Assembly: GCA_964437415.1 (NCBI GenBank)
Contig: CAYTGN010000002.1
Span: forward strand, 124,001-188,000
Source: CADEDV01 sp964437415
GTDB taxonomy: Bacteria; Bacteroidota; Bacteroidia; Chitinophagales; Chitinophagaceae
Direction: 5' to 3'
DNA length: 64,000 nt
The position numbers were made by a program, and so were the translations under genes. Positions 1-8,221 of the stretch are shown here, in pieces. Within the stretch, counting starts at the first letter, position 1. Every line of letters begins with the position of its first letter. The notes beneath the pieces are model-generated. The model did not search any database and had not been told where the DNA came from. It was given only the letters and a program-made list of their open reading frames with translations.

Positions 1-1255
1 CCAGGTTTTCTTTGGCAATATCAGGAGTGGCAGAAGAACGGATCAAAGCGATCACTTCATCCAGGTGATCAAGGGCAATGAGATAACCTTTCAGGATATG
101 TGCCCTTTTCTCTGCTTCTTTTAATTCATACTGTGCCCTTCTCACCACCACTTCATGCCTGAACTCCACAAACTCACTGATGAGGTCTTTCAGGTTGAGG
201 GTTTTTGGTCTGCCCTTTACAATGGCAACATTGTTGATGCCATAGGAAGTTTGCAGGTCGGTAAGTTTATAGAGTTGATTGATGATAACGTTTGCAATAG
301 CATCCCTTTTCAGGTCAATCACCAGGCGGGTGCCTTCTTTATTGTTTGATTCATTATTGACATGAGCAATGCCGTCAATCACTTTTTCATTCACCAGTTC
401 GCCGATGCGGTTGGTCAGCGCATCACGGTTCACCTGGTAGGGCACTTCTGTGATGATGATCTGTTCTCTGCCACTGGCTTTTGTTTCCACGGCAAGCCTT
501 CCTCTCACCACTACCCTTCCGCGGCCCAGGTGCATAGCGGCTTTCACTCCTTCCATGCCATAGATAATGCCTCCCGTCGGAAAATCGGGGGCTTTGACAT
601 GCTGCATCAGTTCATCAATACCAATGTCGCGGTTATCAACAAATGCCACACATCCGTCAATTACTTCGGTAAGGTTGTGCGGCATCATATTCGTGGCCAT
701 ACCCACAGCAATGCCGCTGGAACCATTTACCAGCAATTGCGGGATGCGGGTAGGCAAAACAGTGGGTTCTTTTTCTGAATCATCGAAGTTGAGTTGAAAA
801 TCAACAGTGTCTTTTTCGATGTCATCCAGCATGTGACCGGAAAGTCTTTCTAATCTTGCTTCCGTGTAACGCATAGCCGCCGGGCCGTCGCCATCCTGGT
901 TACCAAAATTACCCTGCCCGTCAATCAGGGTGTAACGCATGTTCCATTCCTGTGCCATTCGCACCATTGCATCATACACGGATGTGTCACCATGAGGGTG
1001 ATATTTACCCAACACCTCACCCACGATACGGGCCGATTTCTTGAACGGCTTATTGTGATGAATGCCCAGTTCGTTCATGGCAAACAATACCCGCCGGTGC
1101 ACCGGTTTCAAACCATCCCGCACATCGGGCAGGGCACGACCTACTATCACTGACATGGAATAGTCGATGTAGGCGGTCTTCATCTGCTCTTCGATGTTCA
1201 CGGGAATGATCCTGTTGCTATCGTAGGTTTCTTCTGGTCCAAAGTTCTCTTCCAT
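1..1255 (-). CDS. gyrA: DNA gyrase subunit A (N-terminal part, cut by window edge)
   Basis: This is the breakage-reunion subunit of DNA gyrase, which introduces negative supercoils with GyrB. About 418 residues are visible; the C-terminal part lies beyond position 1. The start at 1255 gives the usual short acidic leader before IPVNIEEQM. The winged-helix region has HPHGDTSVYD, and the catalytic tyrosine sits in AAMRYTEARL at about residue 130. At the position of E. coli Ser83 there is Thr (about residue 91), and the Asp equivalent to Asp87 is kept. Threonine is natural at this site in some bacteria, so it does not by itself indicate quinolone resistance. A -7 box lies about 65 bases upstream. 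Identification is firm. Confidence 0.97.
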   Translation of the reverse strand, partial: MEENFGPEETYDSNRIIPVNIEEQMKTAYIDYSMSVIVGRALPDVRDGLKPVHRRVLFAMNELGIHHNKPFKKSARIVGEVLGKYHPHGDTSVYDAMVRMAQEWNMRYTLIDGQGNFGNQDGDGPAAMRYTEARLERLSGHMLDDIEKDTVDFQLNFDDSEKEPTVLPTRIPQLLVNGSSGIAVGMATNMMPHNLTEVIDGCVAFVDNRDIGIDELMQHVKAPDFPTGGIIYGMEGVKAAMHLGRGRVVVRGRLAVETKASGREQIIITEVPYQVNRDALTNRIGELVNEKVIDGIAHVNNESNNKEGTRLVIDLKRDAIANVIINQLYKLTDLQTSYGINNVAIVKGRPKTLNLKDLISEFVEFRHEVVVRRAQYELKEAEKRAHILKGYLIALDHLDEVIALIRSSATPDIAKENL

Positions 1256-1321
1256 GTAGTCTTTTTCCGGTTCTGTTTCAGTTAAAAAATGCCTCTGAAA
1301 AACAGGTTTTTTGGAGGCCTG

Positions 1322-1329
1322 CAAATCTA
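1322..1329 (-). promoter_or_regulatory. -7 promoter box of gyrA (TAGATTTG)
   Basis: On the minus strand this reads TAGATTTG, a full match to the Bacteroidota -7 consensus TAnnTTTG. It would give a leader of about 60 bases before the gyrA start. I see no convincing TTTG at the -33 position. Confidence 0.5.
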
Positions 1330-1494
1330 CTTTTTTTGAGATTGAAAACCTGATAAATAAGATTGTTTTTTAACCCGTTTTTATCAACCGTTGTTAATTG
1401 TCCAAAAGCAGGTTTCCCGGCTGTTTATAACAAGCCGTTTACACTTGACGGCACTGTTTTTTCGTTTATAGACCGGTACCAAAAAAAGTCGGAC

Positions 1495-2814
1495 ATGTCA
1501 ACCTATCTCCTCCTTCGAAACAATAAGGAAAGCGGCCCCCACACTCTGGAAGGTCTCCTTGCCCTCGGGCTGAAAGCTTATGACCTGGTTTGGGTGGAAG
1601 GCAAAAGCGCCGCCTGGCGATATCCCGGGGAGGTGCAGGAACTGAAAGCCTATGCCCCCATGGTGGAAGAACAGCCATTTGACCGCTTCTTTAAAAAAAC
1701 GGGGACGGAAAAGCAGGAAAAAAAGGAAGAGCCTCAAAAAGAAGAAAAAACAGCTGAGATCAAGCCATCATTTGTTCCAAAAAAATCTGTATTTGTCACT
1801 ATGCCGGGAAAAAGCGCTGTAGCAACTTCAACTCCCGTTCAAAAAAGGGAACTAACTCCGCAGCCTGAATCGGTGTTTTCATCCCCTGTTATCAGCATAA
1901 AAGAAAATCCGGTTGTGGCAGAAACCAAGTTTTCGCAGCCTTTGGATGAAATAAAAGAACTGTATGTTAAAACATTGCAGGACAGAAAACATCGTTCGGC
2001 CCGCAAAATATTGATGACAGCAATGGCGAAAAAAGCCGCCGTCATTGTGCTGATTGCCGGCGCAGGTGTGCTGATCGGTTTTTCCATGCGGTCTAAGAAG
2101 GACGATAAACTGATCAGCGTTGTTCCTGTTACACAGCCTGTGCAACCGGTTATCAATTTGCAGGATGAGGAAACCCCTGCAATCCCTGTTGAAGAAAACA
2201 TGACACAATCAGATCCGGGGCCTGTTTCTCCACAACTTTCATCTGAGAGGGAGGAACACAAGCCTTTATTCAGTAGTACAGAAAAACCGGCGCTGGCCAA
2301 GACTGTAATTGATAAAAGCAGTACTTCAGAAAAGAAAGAACCGGTTGTCACTGAAAAAAGAATTGCAGCAGAACAGTTGCCATCTCCCGGTGTTGAAACC
2401 GATGCCCGCACAGGAGAAAGGATCAGGCGGGTAAGAGAAGAAGGCGCTGTTGTTACAAACAACTCAGCACCGGTGAATGAACCTAAAGTAACAATGAGAA
2501 ATAATAGTAATGAACTTTCCAGGATGGTTACTTTAAAGAGTAACGACTATCATATAGTAGCTTTTGGCGGTATACGCAACCTGCAACTCACTGTTTTCAA
2601 TGATTCGAAATATGTGCTGGATAAAGTGATCGTGGAGTTGCAATACCTGAAACCAAGTGAACAACCGCTGAAAACAGAAAATATTGAATTTAAGTCCGTA
2701 TCTCCCGGCGGCTCTATGACAATTAAAGTTCCTGACAGCAACCGCGGCATAAAAGTGCTCTATAAGATCACACAGATACTTTCCACACAGTCAGCAAAAG
2801 ATTTTGAAGGATAG
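1495..2814 (+). CDS. GYF-like (DUF4339-type) single-pass membrane protein
   Basis: This 439-residue protein begins with a GYF_2/DUF4339-like module (residues 1-50, with SGPHTLEGL and a conserved Trp-rich WVEGKSAAWR stretch). A Lys/Glu- and Pro-rich linker follows to about residue 175, then one transmembrane helix (about 180-198, AAVIVLIAGAGVLIGF). Behind it is another low-complexity region and a C-terminal beta-rich segment (about residues 350-439). I chose the ATG at 1495 because the GYF module starts there; the upstream frame to 1363 has no protein-like character. The partner bound by the GYF module is unknown. It is probably anchored in the inner membrane with the GYF part in the cytoplasm. 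Confidence 0.8.
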   Translation: MSTYLLLRNNKESGPHTLEGLLALGLKAYDLVWVEGKSAAWRYPGEVQELKAYAPMVEEQPFDRFFKKTGTEKQEKKEEPQKEEKTAEIKPSFVPKKSVFVTMPGKSAVATSTPVQKRELTPQPESVFSSPVISIKENPVVAETKFSQPLDEIKELYVKTLQDRKHRSARKILMTAMAKKAAVIVLIAGAGVLIGFSMRSKKDDKLISVVPVTQPVQPVINLQDEETPAIPVEENMTQSDPGPVSPQLSSEREEHKPLFSSTEKPALAKTVIDKSSTSEKKEPVVTEKRIAAEQLPSPGVETDARTGERIRRVREEGAVVTNNSAPVNEPKVTMRNNSNELSRMVTLKSNDYHIVAFGGIRNLQLTVFNDSKYVLDKVIVELQYLKPSEQPLKTENIEFKSVSPGGSMTIKVPDSNRGIKVLYKITQILSTQSAKDFEG

Positions 2815-2832
2815 CAAACAGATTGATTACAA

Positions 2833-2864
2833 AAAAATCCCGCTTGTATTAAAGCAGGATTTTT
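2833..2864. terminator. Bidirectional terminator hairpin between convergent genes
   Basis: An A-tract, a hairpin with arms around aatcccgctt / aagcaggatt and a T-tract lie between two convergent stop codons. The single imperfect pair is a G-U on the minus-strand transcript and C-A on the plus, so it should work best for the minus gene. Confidence 0.75.
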
Positions 2865-2880
2865 CATTTATAAAGTAAGC

Positions 2881-3465
2881 TTACTTACCCGGCGTCAGGG
2901 GAAAGTATATACTGAATTGTGCAACACCATTCTTGAAATCCGGATTGATGCCACTGGATGGTTCAAAATTGCCAACCTTGGAGACACCGACAGTATATCG
3001 GCCACCGATGCCAAATCCTCTTTTACTCCTGATGCCAAGCCCTGCTGCAAGCGACAGATCAAGATTTTTGGCAAAATCATTGACAGATTCATCCTGTATA
3101 TTATCGCTGATCTTGAATGAAACCTGTGGCCCTGCCTCAAAGAAAAAACCGCTGTCAAAACGATATTGAGCCATAACCGGAACAGAAACATAAGTCACTT
3201 TCCAGTCATAGCTGCCGGATACACTGTCTATCTTTGCGCCTTGAGTGGAGATCAGCGCTTCCGGTTGTATAGAAAAGTTCATAAAAGTAAATCGCAGAAA
3301 AAGTCCTCCGTGAAAACCCGCCAGCGCTTTCTTTGTTACATCGTCAAAATCTCCGCCGGTAAAATTGCTGATATTGAGACCCGCTTTGGCGCCTACCTGG
3401 AAGTTTTGCGAAAATGCATTCACACATATCATTAATAAAATAATGGCAGGAAGTATCTTTTTCAT
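2881..3465 (-). CDS. Outer-membrane beta-barrel protein (PorT-like family)
   Basis: This 194-residue protein starts with a signal peptide (MKKILPAIILLMICVNAFSQ) ending in the SQ cleavage site common in Bacteroidota. The mature part opens with NFQVGAKAGLNISNF, typical of the outer membrane beta-barrel family that includes PorT-like proteins. Alternating hydrophobic strands follow up to the C-terminal FSIYFPL. The size fits an eight-stranded barrel. It stands alone, convergent with the GYF protein. A specific role, such as in type IX secretion, cannot be inferred from sequence. Confidence 0.85.
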   Translation of the reverse strand: MKKILPAIILLMICVNAFSQNFQVGAKAGLNISNFTGGDFDDVTKKALAGFHGGLFLRFTFMNFSIQPEALISTQGAKIDSVSGSYDWKVTYVSVPVMAQYRFDSGFFFEAGPQVSFKISDNIQDESVNDFAKNLDLSLAAGLGIRSKRGFGIGGRYTVGVSKVGNFEPSSGINPDFKNGVAQFSIYFPLTPGK

Positions 3466-3529
3466 AAAACAGATTTTTGTAAAAATAAATAATAATCTTT
3501 GACCACCGGATTGTTTAAATGAAGCATAA

Positions 3530-5041
3530 ATGAAATCTATTTTAGTTTTTGGAGCCGGAAAGTCTGCTACATCGCTGATTGATTACCTGTTAGCAAATGC
3601 AGCCGCTGAAAAGTGGAAAATAACTGTGGTAGATGCCGATATCAAACTGGCACAGGCAAAGATAGGTGGTTCGGAACTTGCTGTTGCGGTTTCATTCGAT
3701 ATAATGCAGGTTGAGGAAAGAAACCGGCATATCCGGCAATCTGATATTGTTATTTCCCTGCTCCCTCCCACTTTGCATATCGAAGTGGCCAAGGATTGTT
3801 TAAAGCACAGCAAGCCGCTGCTCACTGCTTCTTATGTGGACGATGATATCCGGCAACTGCAACCGGAGATTGAAAAAAAACAATTACTTTTTTTGTGTGA
3901 AATGGGACTTGATCCCGGCATTGATCATATGAGTGCTATGCAGCTTATTGATAATATTCATGCGAGGGACGGTCACATCATTTCGTTTAAATCTCATTGC
4001 GGAGGTCTTGTCGCCCCTGAAAGCGATGATAATCCCTGGCATTATAAAATAAGCTGGAACCCACGCAATATCATCATGGCCGGAAAAGCAGGTGCCCATT
4101 ATCGTGAGAATGGCGAAGAAGTAAGGCTCACTCATAGTGAACTTTTTACTCCTGACCGGGTAGTGGAAATACCTGAATTGGGTTATCTCAGTTGGTATCC
4201 CAACCGTGACTCGTTAAGCTATACCTCTCTTTATGGACTTGAGAAAACAAAAACATTTATCCGCACCACACTGCGGCACCCCGATTTTATGTATGGCTGG
4301 AAAAATGTGGTAGAACTGAAACTGACCGATGAAACACCGCAATATGAAACAGATAGCCGAAGTCTATACGAAGTGTTTAAAGAGCATATGGATAAAAATG
4401 GTTTTGGCGAATGGCTGAACCAAAAGCTTTCTGAACGTCTTTCAGAAACCAAGAACCTGATGGAAAACCTGATGAAATTGGTGGATGCGGAAAATGAGGC
4501 CAAAGAAGAAGGCGAAAAACTCCCGGATTCATTCATGACGGCGGACGACGAAGGCAATATTGAAGAAATTGAGATTGATGAAGTGAAATCCCGTGCTGCG
4601 GCATACCTGGCGCATAAAATGCATGAGGCCAACCTGACGCTAAAGCAACTTTTCTTTTTGGGATTAGACGACCAGGAAACCCTTATCAATAAAGGGTTTT
4701 GCAGCGCAGCGGATGTGTTACAGTTTGCCGTGGAAAAAAAATTAAGCCTTCGCCCCTACGACAAGGATATGATAGTGATGCTGCATGAAATTGAGTACAG
4801 AGTCGGGAGTCAGGAGTCGGAAGTCAGGAGTAGTCTTGTTGTAAAAGGAGAGAATAATTTGCACACGGCTATGGCAAAAACGGTGGGTCTGCCATTGGGT
4901 ATTGCTGCCAAACTCATTCTTAACGGCACCATCAGGCTCAAAGGACTGTTGATACCAACCCGGCGGGAAATTTATGAGCCTGTTCTGAAAGAGCTGAAGC
5001 GACATGGCATCAGTTTCAATGAAACGGCTAAAGAGCTTTAA
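3530..5041 (+). CDS. Saccharopine dehydrogenase-like oxidoreductase
   Basis: The 503-residue protein has an N-terminal Rossmann fold (GAGKSATS at residues 8-15, then VVDAD) and the long C-terminal part of the saccharopine dehydrogenase/saccharopine reductase family (EMGLDPGIDHMSA at about 125). Homologues reduce or oxidise saccharopine-type amino-acid adducts in lysine metabolism; the true substrate here is uncertain. Around residues 423-436 (positions 4797-4836) an in-frame, period-7 nucleotide array encodes RVGSQESEVRSS. It looks like an insertion in a surface loop. The last 14 bases overlap the convergent sirtuin gene. Confidence 0.88.
   Translation: MKSILVFGAGKSATSLIDYLLANAAAEKWKITVVDADIKLAQAKIGGSELAVAVSFDIMQVEERNRHIRQSDIVISLLPPTLHIEVAKDCLKHSKPLLTASYVDDDIRQLQPEIEKKQLLFLCEMGLDPGIDHMSAMQLIDNIHARDGHIISFKSHCGGLVAPESDDNPWHYKISWNPRNIIMAGKAGAHYRENGEEVRLTHSELFTPDRVVEIPELGYLSWYPNRDSLSYTSLYGLEKTKTFIRTTLRHPDFMYGWKNVVELKLTDETPQYETDSRSLYEVFKEHMDKNGFGEWLNQKLSERLSETKNLMENLMKLVDAENEAKEEGEKLPDSFMTADDEGNIEEIEIDEVKSRAAAYLAHKMHEANLTLKQLFFLGLDDQETLINKGFCSAADVLQFAVEKKLSLRPYDKDMIVMLHEIEYRVGSQESEVRSSLVVKGENNLHTAMAKTVGLPLGIAAKLILNGTIRLKGLLIPTRREIYEPVLKELKRHGISFNETAKEL
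4800..4834 (+). repeat. In-frame heptanucleotide array, unit GAGTCRG
   Basis: Five adjoining 7-base units, four of them close to GAGTCRG, lie inside the saccharopine dehydrogenase-like gene. Seven-base units read through all three frames, so the protein gains a Ser/Glu/Arg-rich stretch without a frameshift. Confidence 0.85.
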
Positions 5042-5717
5042 GCAGTTGCTGCAATTCCTTTATAGCTTCTGTCGCCGGTTTTTCAATTGCCGTCAGATTT
5101 CGCAAACCAGTCACATAAGGGATCTTTTTGTCAATGATGAATTTTGAAGTGGAAGGGTTTGTATAATTTACAAGCCCTGCTGCGGGATAAACCACCAATG
5201 AAGTGCCTGCCACCACAAAAATATCCGCACTGTAAACAACAGGTATGGCAACTTCAATCATCGGCACCGGTTCTTCAAACCAAACGATATTGGGCCGCAG
5301 TTGTGATCCGTCTTCCGCTTTGTCACCAAGATGAATATCTCCTCTTATTTCATACACAAGACCGGTATCCCGTTCACTTCGCATTTTGAAAATCTCGCCG
5401 TGCAGGTGTAATACATTTTTTGATCCTGCACGTTCATGCAAGTCATCAATATTTTGTGTGATGATCGTAACCTCAAAATCAGATTGCAGTTCGGCAAACC
5501 CGTAATGAGCAGCATTGGGCAATGCGTTTGCAACATCTCTGCGCCGCATATTGTAAAAGTCAAGCACTAATTGCGGGTTACTTCGCCAGCCCCGTGGTGT
5601 GGCCACTTCAGTTACATCATATCCTTCCCACAGGCCATCACTGTCACGAAAGGTTTTCAACCCGCTTTCAGCGCTGATGCCGGCGCCGGTGAGCACTACT
5701 AATTTTTTCTTTGACAT
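5028..5717 (-). CDS. Sirtuin (class III-like NAD-dependent protein deacylase), zinc cysteines absent
   Basis: This 229-residue Sir2 protein removes acyl groups from lysine using NAD. GAGISAESG (residues 11-19), TQNIDDLHERAG (87-98) and the catalytic His106 in HLHGE are present. Tyr55-x-x-Arg58 matches the pair that selects malonyl- and succinyl-lysine in SIRT5/CobB-type enzymes, so a desuccinylase-like specificity is likely. The protein contains no cysteine at all, so the usual four-Cys zinc ribbon is missing and replaced by a short charged segment (about 111-133). The 3' end overlaps the convergent saccharopine gene by 14 bases. Confidence 0.92.
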   Translation of the reverse strand: MSKKKLVVLTGAGISAESGLKTFRDSDGLWEGYDVTEVATPRGWRSNPQLVLDFYNMRRRDVANALPNAAHYGFAELQSDFEVTIITQNIDDLHERAGSKNVLHLHGEIFKMRSERDTGLVYEIRGDIHLGDKAEDGSQLRPNIVWFEEPVPMIEVAIPVVYSADIFVVAGTSLVVYPAAGLVNYTNPSTSKFIIDKKIPYVTGLRNLTAIEKPATEAIKELQQLLKAL

Positions 5718-5720
5718 GCA

Positions 5721-5746
5721 CCAAAGTTAGGTATGCCATACTTTGG
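5721..5746. promoter_or_regulatory. Dyad with -7 box TAACTTTG upstream of the sirtuin gene
   Basis: The outer arms CCAAAGT and ACTTTGG flank a core containing GTATGCCATAC. On the minus strand, 5729-5722 reads TAACTTTG, a full match to TAnnTTTG, just before the sirtuin start at 5717. The dyad could be an operator overlapping the promoter, or a coincidence. The leader would be almost absent. Confidence 0.4.
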
Positions 5747-5771
5747 AAGTATTGGATATGAAAGAGAAGTG

Positions 5772-6182
5772 TCACTTCTCCCCTGCCAGCCCCATAATGA
5801 TCTTGTATTCGTCGTCAGTTACAGGCTGCACTGACAGACGACCTATACGAACCAGTGCCATATTCACCAGTCTTTTTTCTTTCTTTATTGTTTCAAGAGA
5901 AACCGGGTTCTTTAGTTTCTTATGCACTTTCAGGTCAACCGCCACCCAGCGTTCATCGTCTGTTGTCGGGTCCTGGTAAGCTTCTTTAATTACTTTGGCA
6001 ATACCTACTATCTCCAGTCCTTCATTGCTGTGATAGAAAAATACTTCATCTCCCTTTCTCATGGCCCGCATATGACCACGGGCCGCATAATTGCGGACTC
6101 CATTCCAGAAGGTTTTTTTTTCTTCGGTGAATTTCTCCCAACTATATACGTCAGGTTCCGATTTGACAAGCCAGTATGCCAT
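5772..6182 (-). CDS. EVE domain protein (THYN1-like)
   Basis: This 136-residue protein is one EVE domain, a fold related to PUA and YTH that binds modified nucleic-acid bases. It shows MAYWLVKSEPDVYSW at the start, the FWNGVRNYAAR motif, MRKGDEVFFYHS, and GIAKV. I chose the start at MAYWL (6182) instead of 6203 because family members begin with this motif. Homologues are often annotated as thymocyte nuclear protein 1-like or as 5-methylcytosine-type base readers. No restriction or modification gene is next to it here, so its substrate is open. Confidence 0.9.
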   Translation of the reverse strand: MAYWLVKSEPDVYSWEKFTEEKKTFWNGVRNYAARGHMRAMRKGDEVFFYHSNEGLEIVGIAKVIKEAYQDPTTDDERWVAVDLKVHKKLKNPVSLETIKKEKRLVNMALVRIGRLSVQPVTDDEYKIIMGLAGEK

Positions 6183-6341
6183 AGGAAAATTATTTGACTC
6201 CAAATTTAGCAGATAAAGGCAACTTTTTTGCTTTTTGCAATCTGCAATGCCATGTCCTGCCGTATATGTTCCGAACTGCGCAGTGATCCAAGGGCCTTCT
6301 ATAATAAACCTAGTATCATTTTAAACACAACCCATCTAATT

Positions 6342-6908
6342 ATGAAAGCGATGAAACATGCCATGTTGTTCATGGCTGCAGGCTTCTTGTTCAATTTTTC
6401 TTTTGCTCAAAAGATGATGAAAGAAAGAACCGTAGAAGTTGGCGGTGCACCCATGTATCCTTCAAAGAATATCGTGAAAAACGCCGTTAATTCAAAAGAT
6501 CACACAACACTGGTGGCTGCTGTGCAGGCTGCCGGTTTGGTGGAAACCCTGCAAAGTGCAGGCCCATTTACCGTATTCGCCCCTGTCAATGCAGCTTTTG
6601 AAAAACTGCCGGCAGGAACCGTGGAAACTTTGCTGAAACCCGAGAACAAAAGCCAATTGACAAAAGTGCTCACCTATCATGTTGTTGCGGGCAAACTGGA
6701 TGTAAATAGTCTTGAGGCGAAGATCAAAGCAGGTAATGGAACAGCAGAACTCGCTACAGTGTCGGGCGGCAAATTATGGCTGATGATGAAAGATGGTAAA
6801 TGGTGGCTGAAAGATGAGAAGGGCAATACTGCCGCTATCAGCATCAGTGATGTGTATCAAAGCAAAGGTGTCATTCATGTGATTGACCAGGTAATGTTGC
6901 CAAAATAA
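6342..6908 (+). CDS. Secreted fasciclin (FAS1) domain protein
   Basis: The 188-residue protein carries a signal peptide (residues 1-23, ending NFSFAQ) and one FAS1 domain (about 45-187) with the H1 motif TVFAPVNAAFEKLP, the conserved YHVVAG and the closing GVIHVIDQVMLP. FAS1 domains mediate adhesion; in bacteria their ligands are mostly unknown. The ATG at 6342 is used because it begins the signal peptide; the upstream frame to 6228 is not protein-like. The gene stands alone. Confidence 0.9.
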   Translation: MKAMKHAMLFMAAGFLFNFSFAQKMMKERTVEVGGAPMYPSKNIVKNAVNSKDHTTLVAAVQAAGLVETLQSAGPFTVFAPVNAAFEKLPAGTVETLLKPENKSQLTKVLTYHVVAGKLDVNSLEAKIKAGNGTAELATVSGGKLWLMMKDGKWWLKDEKGNTAAISISDVYQSKGVIHVIDQVMLPK

Positions 6909-6982
6909 AAAAAACAATACAATCAGTCCTTGTTTTTGCAGCCGGCATGCCTCTGAAGCGTCTTGCTTTGGTGGTTTTGCTT

Positions 6983-7702
6983 TTACCAGCCACTTGCCAG
7001 TACATCAGCAAGGTGCATGGTCTTTAAATTGTATCCTTTGTGTTTAATATAGCCCTGCAGATGCATCAGGCAGGAAAGGTCAGTCGAAATAAGATATTCA
7101 GCGCCGGTAGCAAGTGCATTGTCCACTTTTTGTTCGCCCATCCCGATGGAGATCGCTTCAAATTTCACGGCGAATGTGCCGCCAAAGCCACAGCAGGTTT
7201 CCACGTCATTCATTTCAGTTAGTGAAAGTCCTTTTACATTCGCCAATAATTTGCGGGGTTCTGATTTTATCCGGCACTCTCTAAGCCCTGCGCAACTGTC
7301 ATGGTATGTTGCTTTTCCGTTCAGCACCGCCCCCACATCTTCCACTTTCAGCAGCTTCACCATGAATTCTGAAAATTCATAGATGCGTTTGGACACATCC
7401 GCCACTTCGTGATGAAGGGATGAATTCTCAAATAATTTCCCATAATAATTTCTGACAAAACCTGCACAACTGGCGCTGGGTGTCACAATCGGATCATCGC
7501 CGTTGAAATCTTTTAAGAATTTACTGCAAACAGACTTTGCTTCATCCCAAAAGCCTGCATTAAAGGCAGGCTGACCACAACATGTCTGTGCATCATTGTA
7601 GGTAACCGAACAGCCTGCTTTTTCCAGCACCTTTATCATATTAAAAGCTGTGTCAGGAAAAAGCTGGTCAACAAAACAGGGTATAAATAGTTGAACGTTC
7701 AT
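6983..7702 (-). CDS. (Fe-S)-binding CCG-domain protein, LutA/YkgE-like
   Basis: This 239-residue protein has two cysteine-rich CCG motifs, QTCCGQPAF (Cys41-Cys42) and ETCCGFGGTF (about residue 170), as found in LutA, GlpC and heterodisulfide-reductase-like subunits. LutA works with LutB and LutC in lactate oxidation through iron-sulfur clusters. The lutB and lutC partners are not in this window; the gene closes a run with pdhA, a TPR gene and ribH. Its role as a lactate-oxidation subunit is inferred from family only. Confidence 0.87.
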   Translation of the reverse strand: MNVQLFIPCFVDQLFPDTAFNMIKVLEKAGCSVTYNDAQTCCGQPAFNAGFWDEAKSVCSKFLKDFNGDDPIVTPSASCAGFVRNYYGKLFENSSLHHEVADVSKRIYEFSEFMVKLLKVEDVGAVLNGKATYHDSCAGLRECRIKSEPRKLLANVKGLSLTEMNDVETCCGFGGTFAVKFEAISIGMGEQKVDNALATGAEYLISTDLSCLMHLQGYIKHKGYNLKTMHLADVLASGW

Positions 7703-7719
7703 GCCCGGCTGAAAGAAAA

Positions 7720-8220
7720 TTATTTTTGATTAAAAGATTGATTTAAACCTATCATTTTGATAGCCGTAACTGCAGCTTCCTCTCCTTTGTGCCCATGCTG
7801 TCCGCCAATTCTTTCCCTGGCCTGCTGTTCATTGTCAACGGTCAGCACCCCAAAGATCGTTGGAACAGGTAAACTAAGATTAAGTTGAAGAACACCGTCT
7901 GATACTATTTTGCAGACATAATCAAAATGAGGTGTATCACCCCGTACGACACAGCCTAATGCAATAAACGCATCGGGTTTTCCTTTTTTTCCTGCATTTT
8001 CCCAATAGCTTTTAACTGCAAAAGGTATTTCCACAGCGCCGGGAACAGTGACCACCACGATCTTTTTAATGCCCTGCTTTTTCAGTTCTTTGGCAGCCCC
8101 TCTTTCCAGTTCATCCACAATTCCGGCATTCCATTCTGTTTTCACCAAAACAACACAGGCATCCTTTTTCAGAATGCCTGCACCGCTATGTAAGAGTTTA
8201 CTGTTTGATACCTCAGCCAT
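7720..8220 (-). CDS. ribH: 6,7-dimethyl-8-ribityllumazine synthase
   Basis: The 166-residue enzyme makes the riboflavin precursor lumazine from 5-amino-6-ribitylaminouracil and dihydroxybutanone phosphate. It shows the signature VPGAVEIPFA, the substrate-binding ALGCVVRGDTPHFDYVC with the catalytic histidine, and the GVLTVDNEQQA / GHKGEEAA region near the C-terminus. It begins one base after the stop of the upstream TPR gene, so the two are probably translationally coupled. Confidence 0.96.
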   Translation of the reverse strand: MAEVSNSKLLHSGAGILKKDACVVLVKTEWNAGIVDELERGAAKELKKQGIKKIVVVTVPGAVEIPFAVKSYWENAGKKGKPDAFIALGCVVRGDTPHFDYVCKIVSDGVLQLNLSLPVPTIFGVLTVDNEQQARERIGGQHGHKGEEAAVTAIKMIGLNQSFNQK

Positions 8221-8221
8221 G

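Noticed and set aside
1..1255. Thr at the Ser83-equivalent site of GyrA as a resistance mutation
   Set aside because: Threonine is natural there in several wild-type bacteria.
1363..1494. Upstream extension of the GYF protein frame
   Set aside because: Not protein-like; the GYF module starts at the ATG 1495.
6224..6250. Possible further heptamer array (TTTTTGC-like)
   Set aside because: Only two to three units, and part is plain T-tract, so it is too weak.
6228..6341. Longer start for the fasciclin gene
   Set aside because: The signal peptide begins at 6342 and the upstream text is poor.
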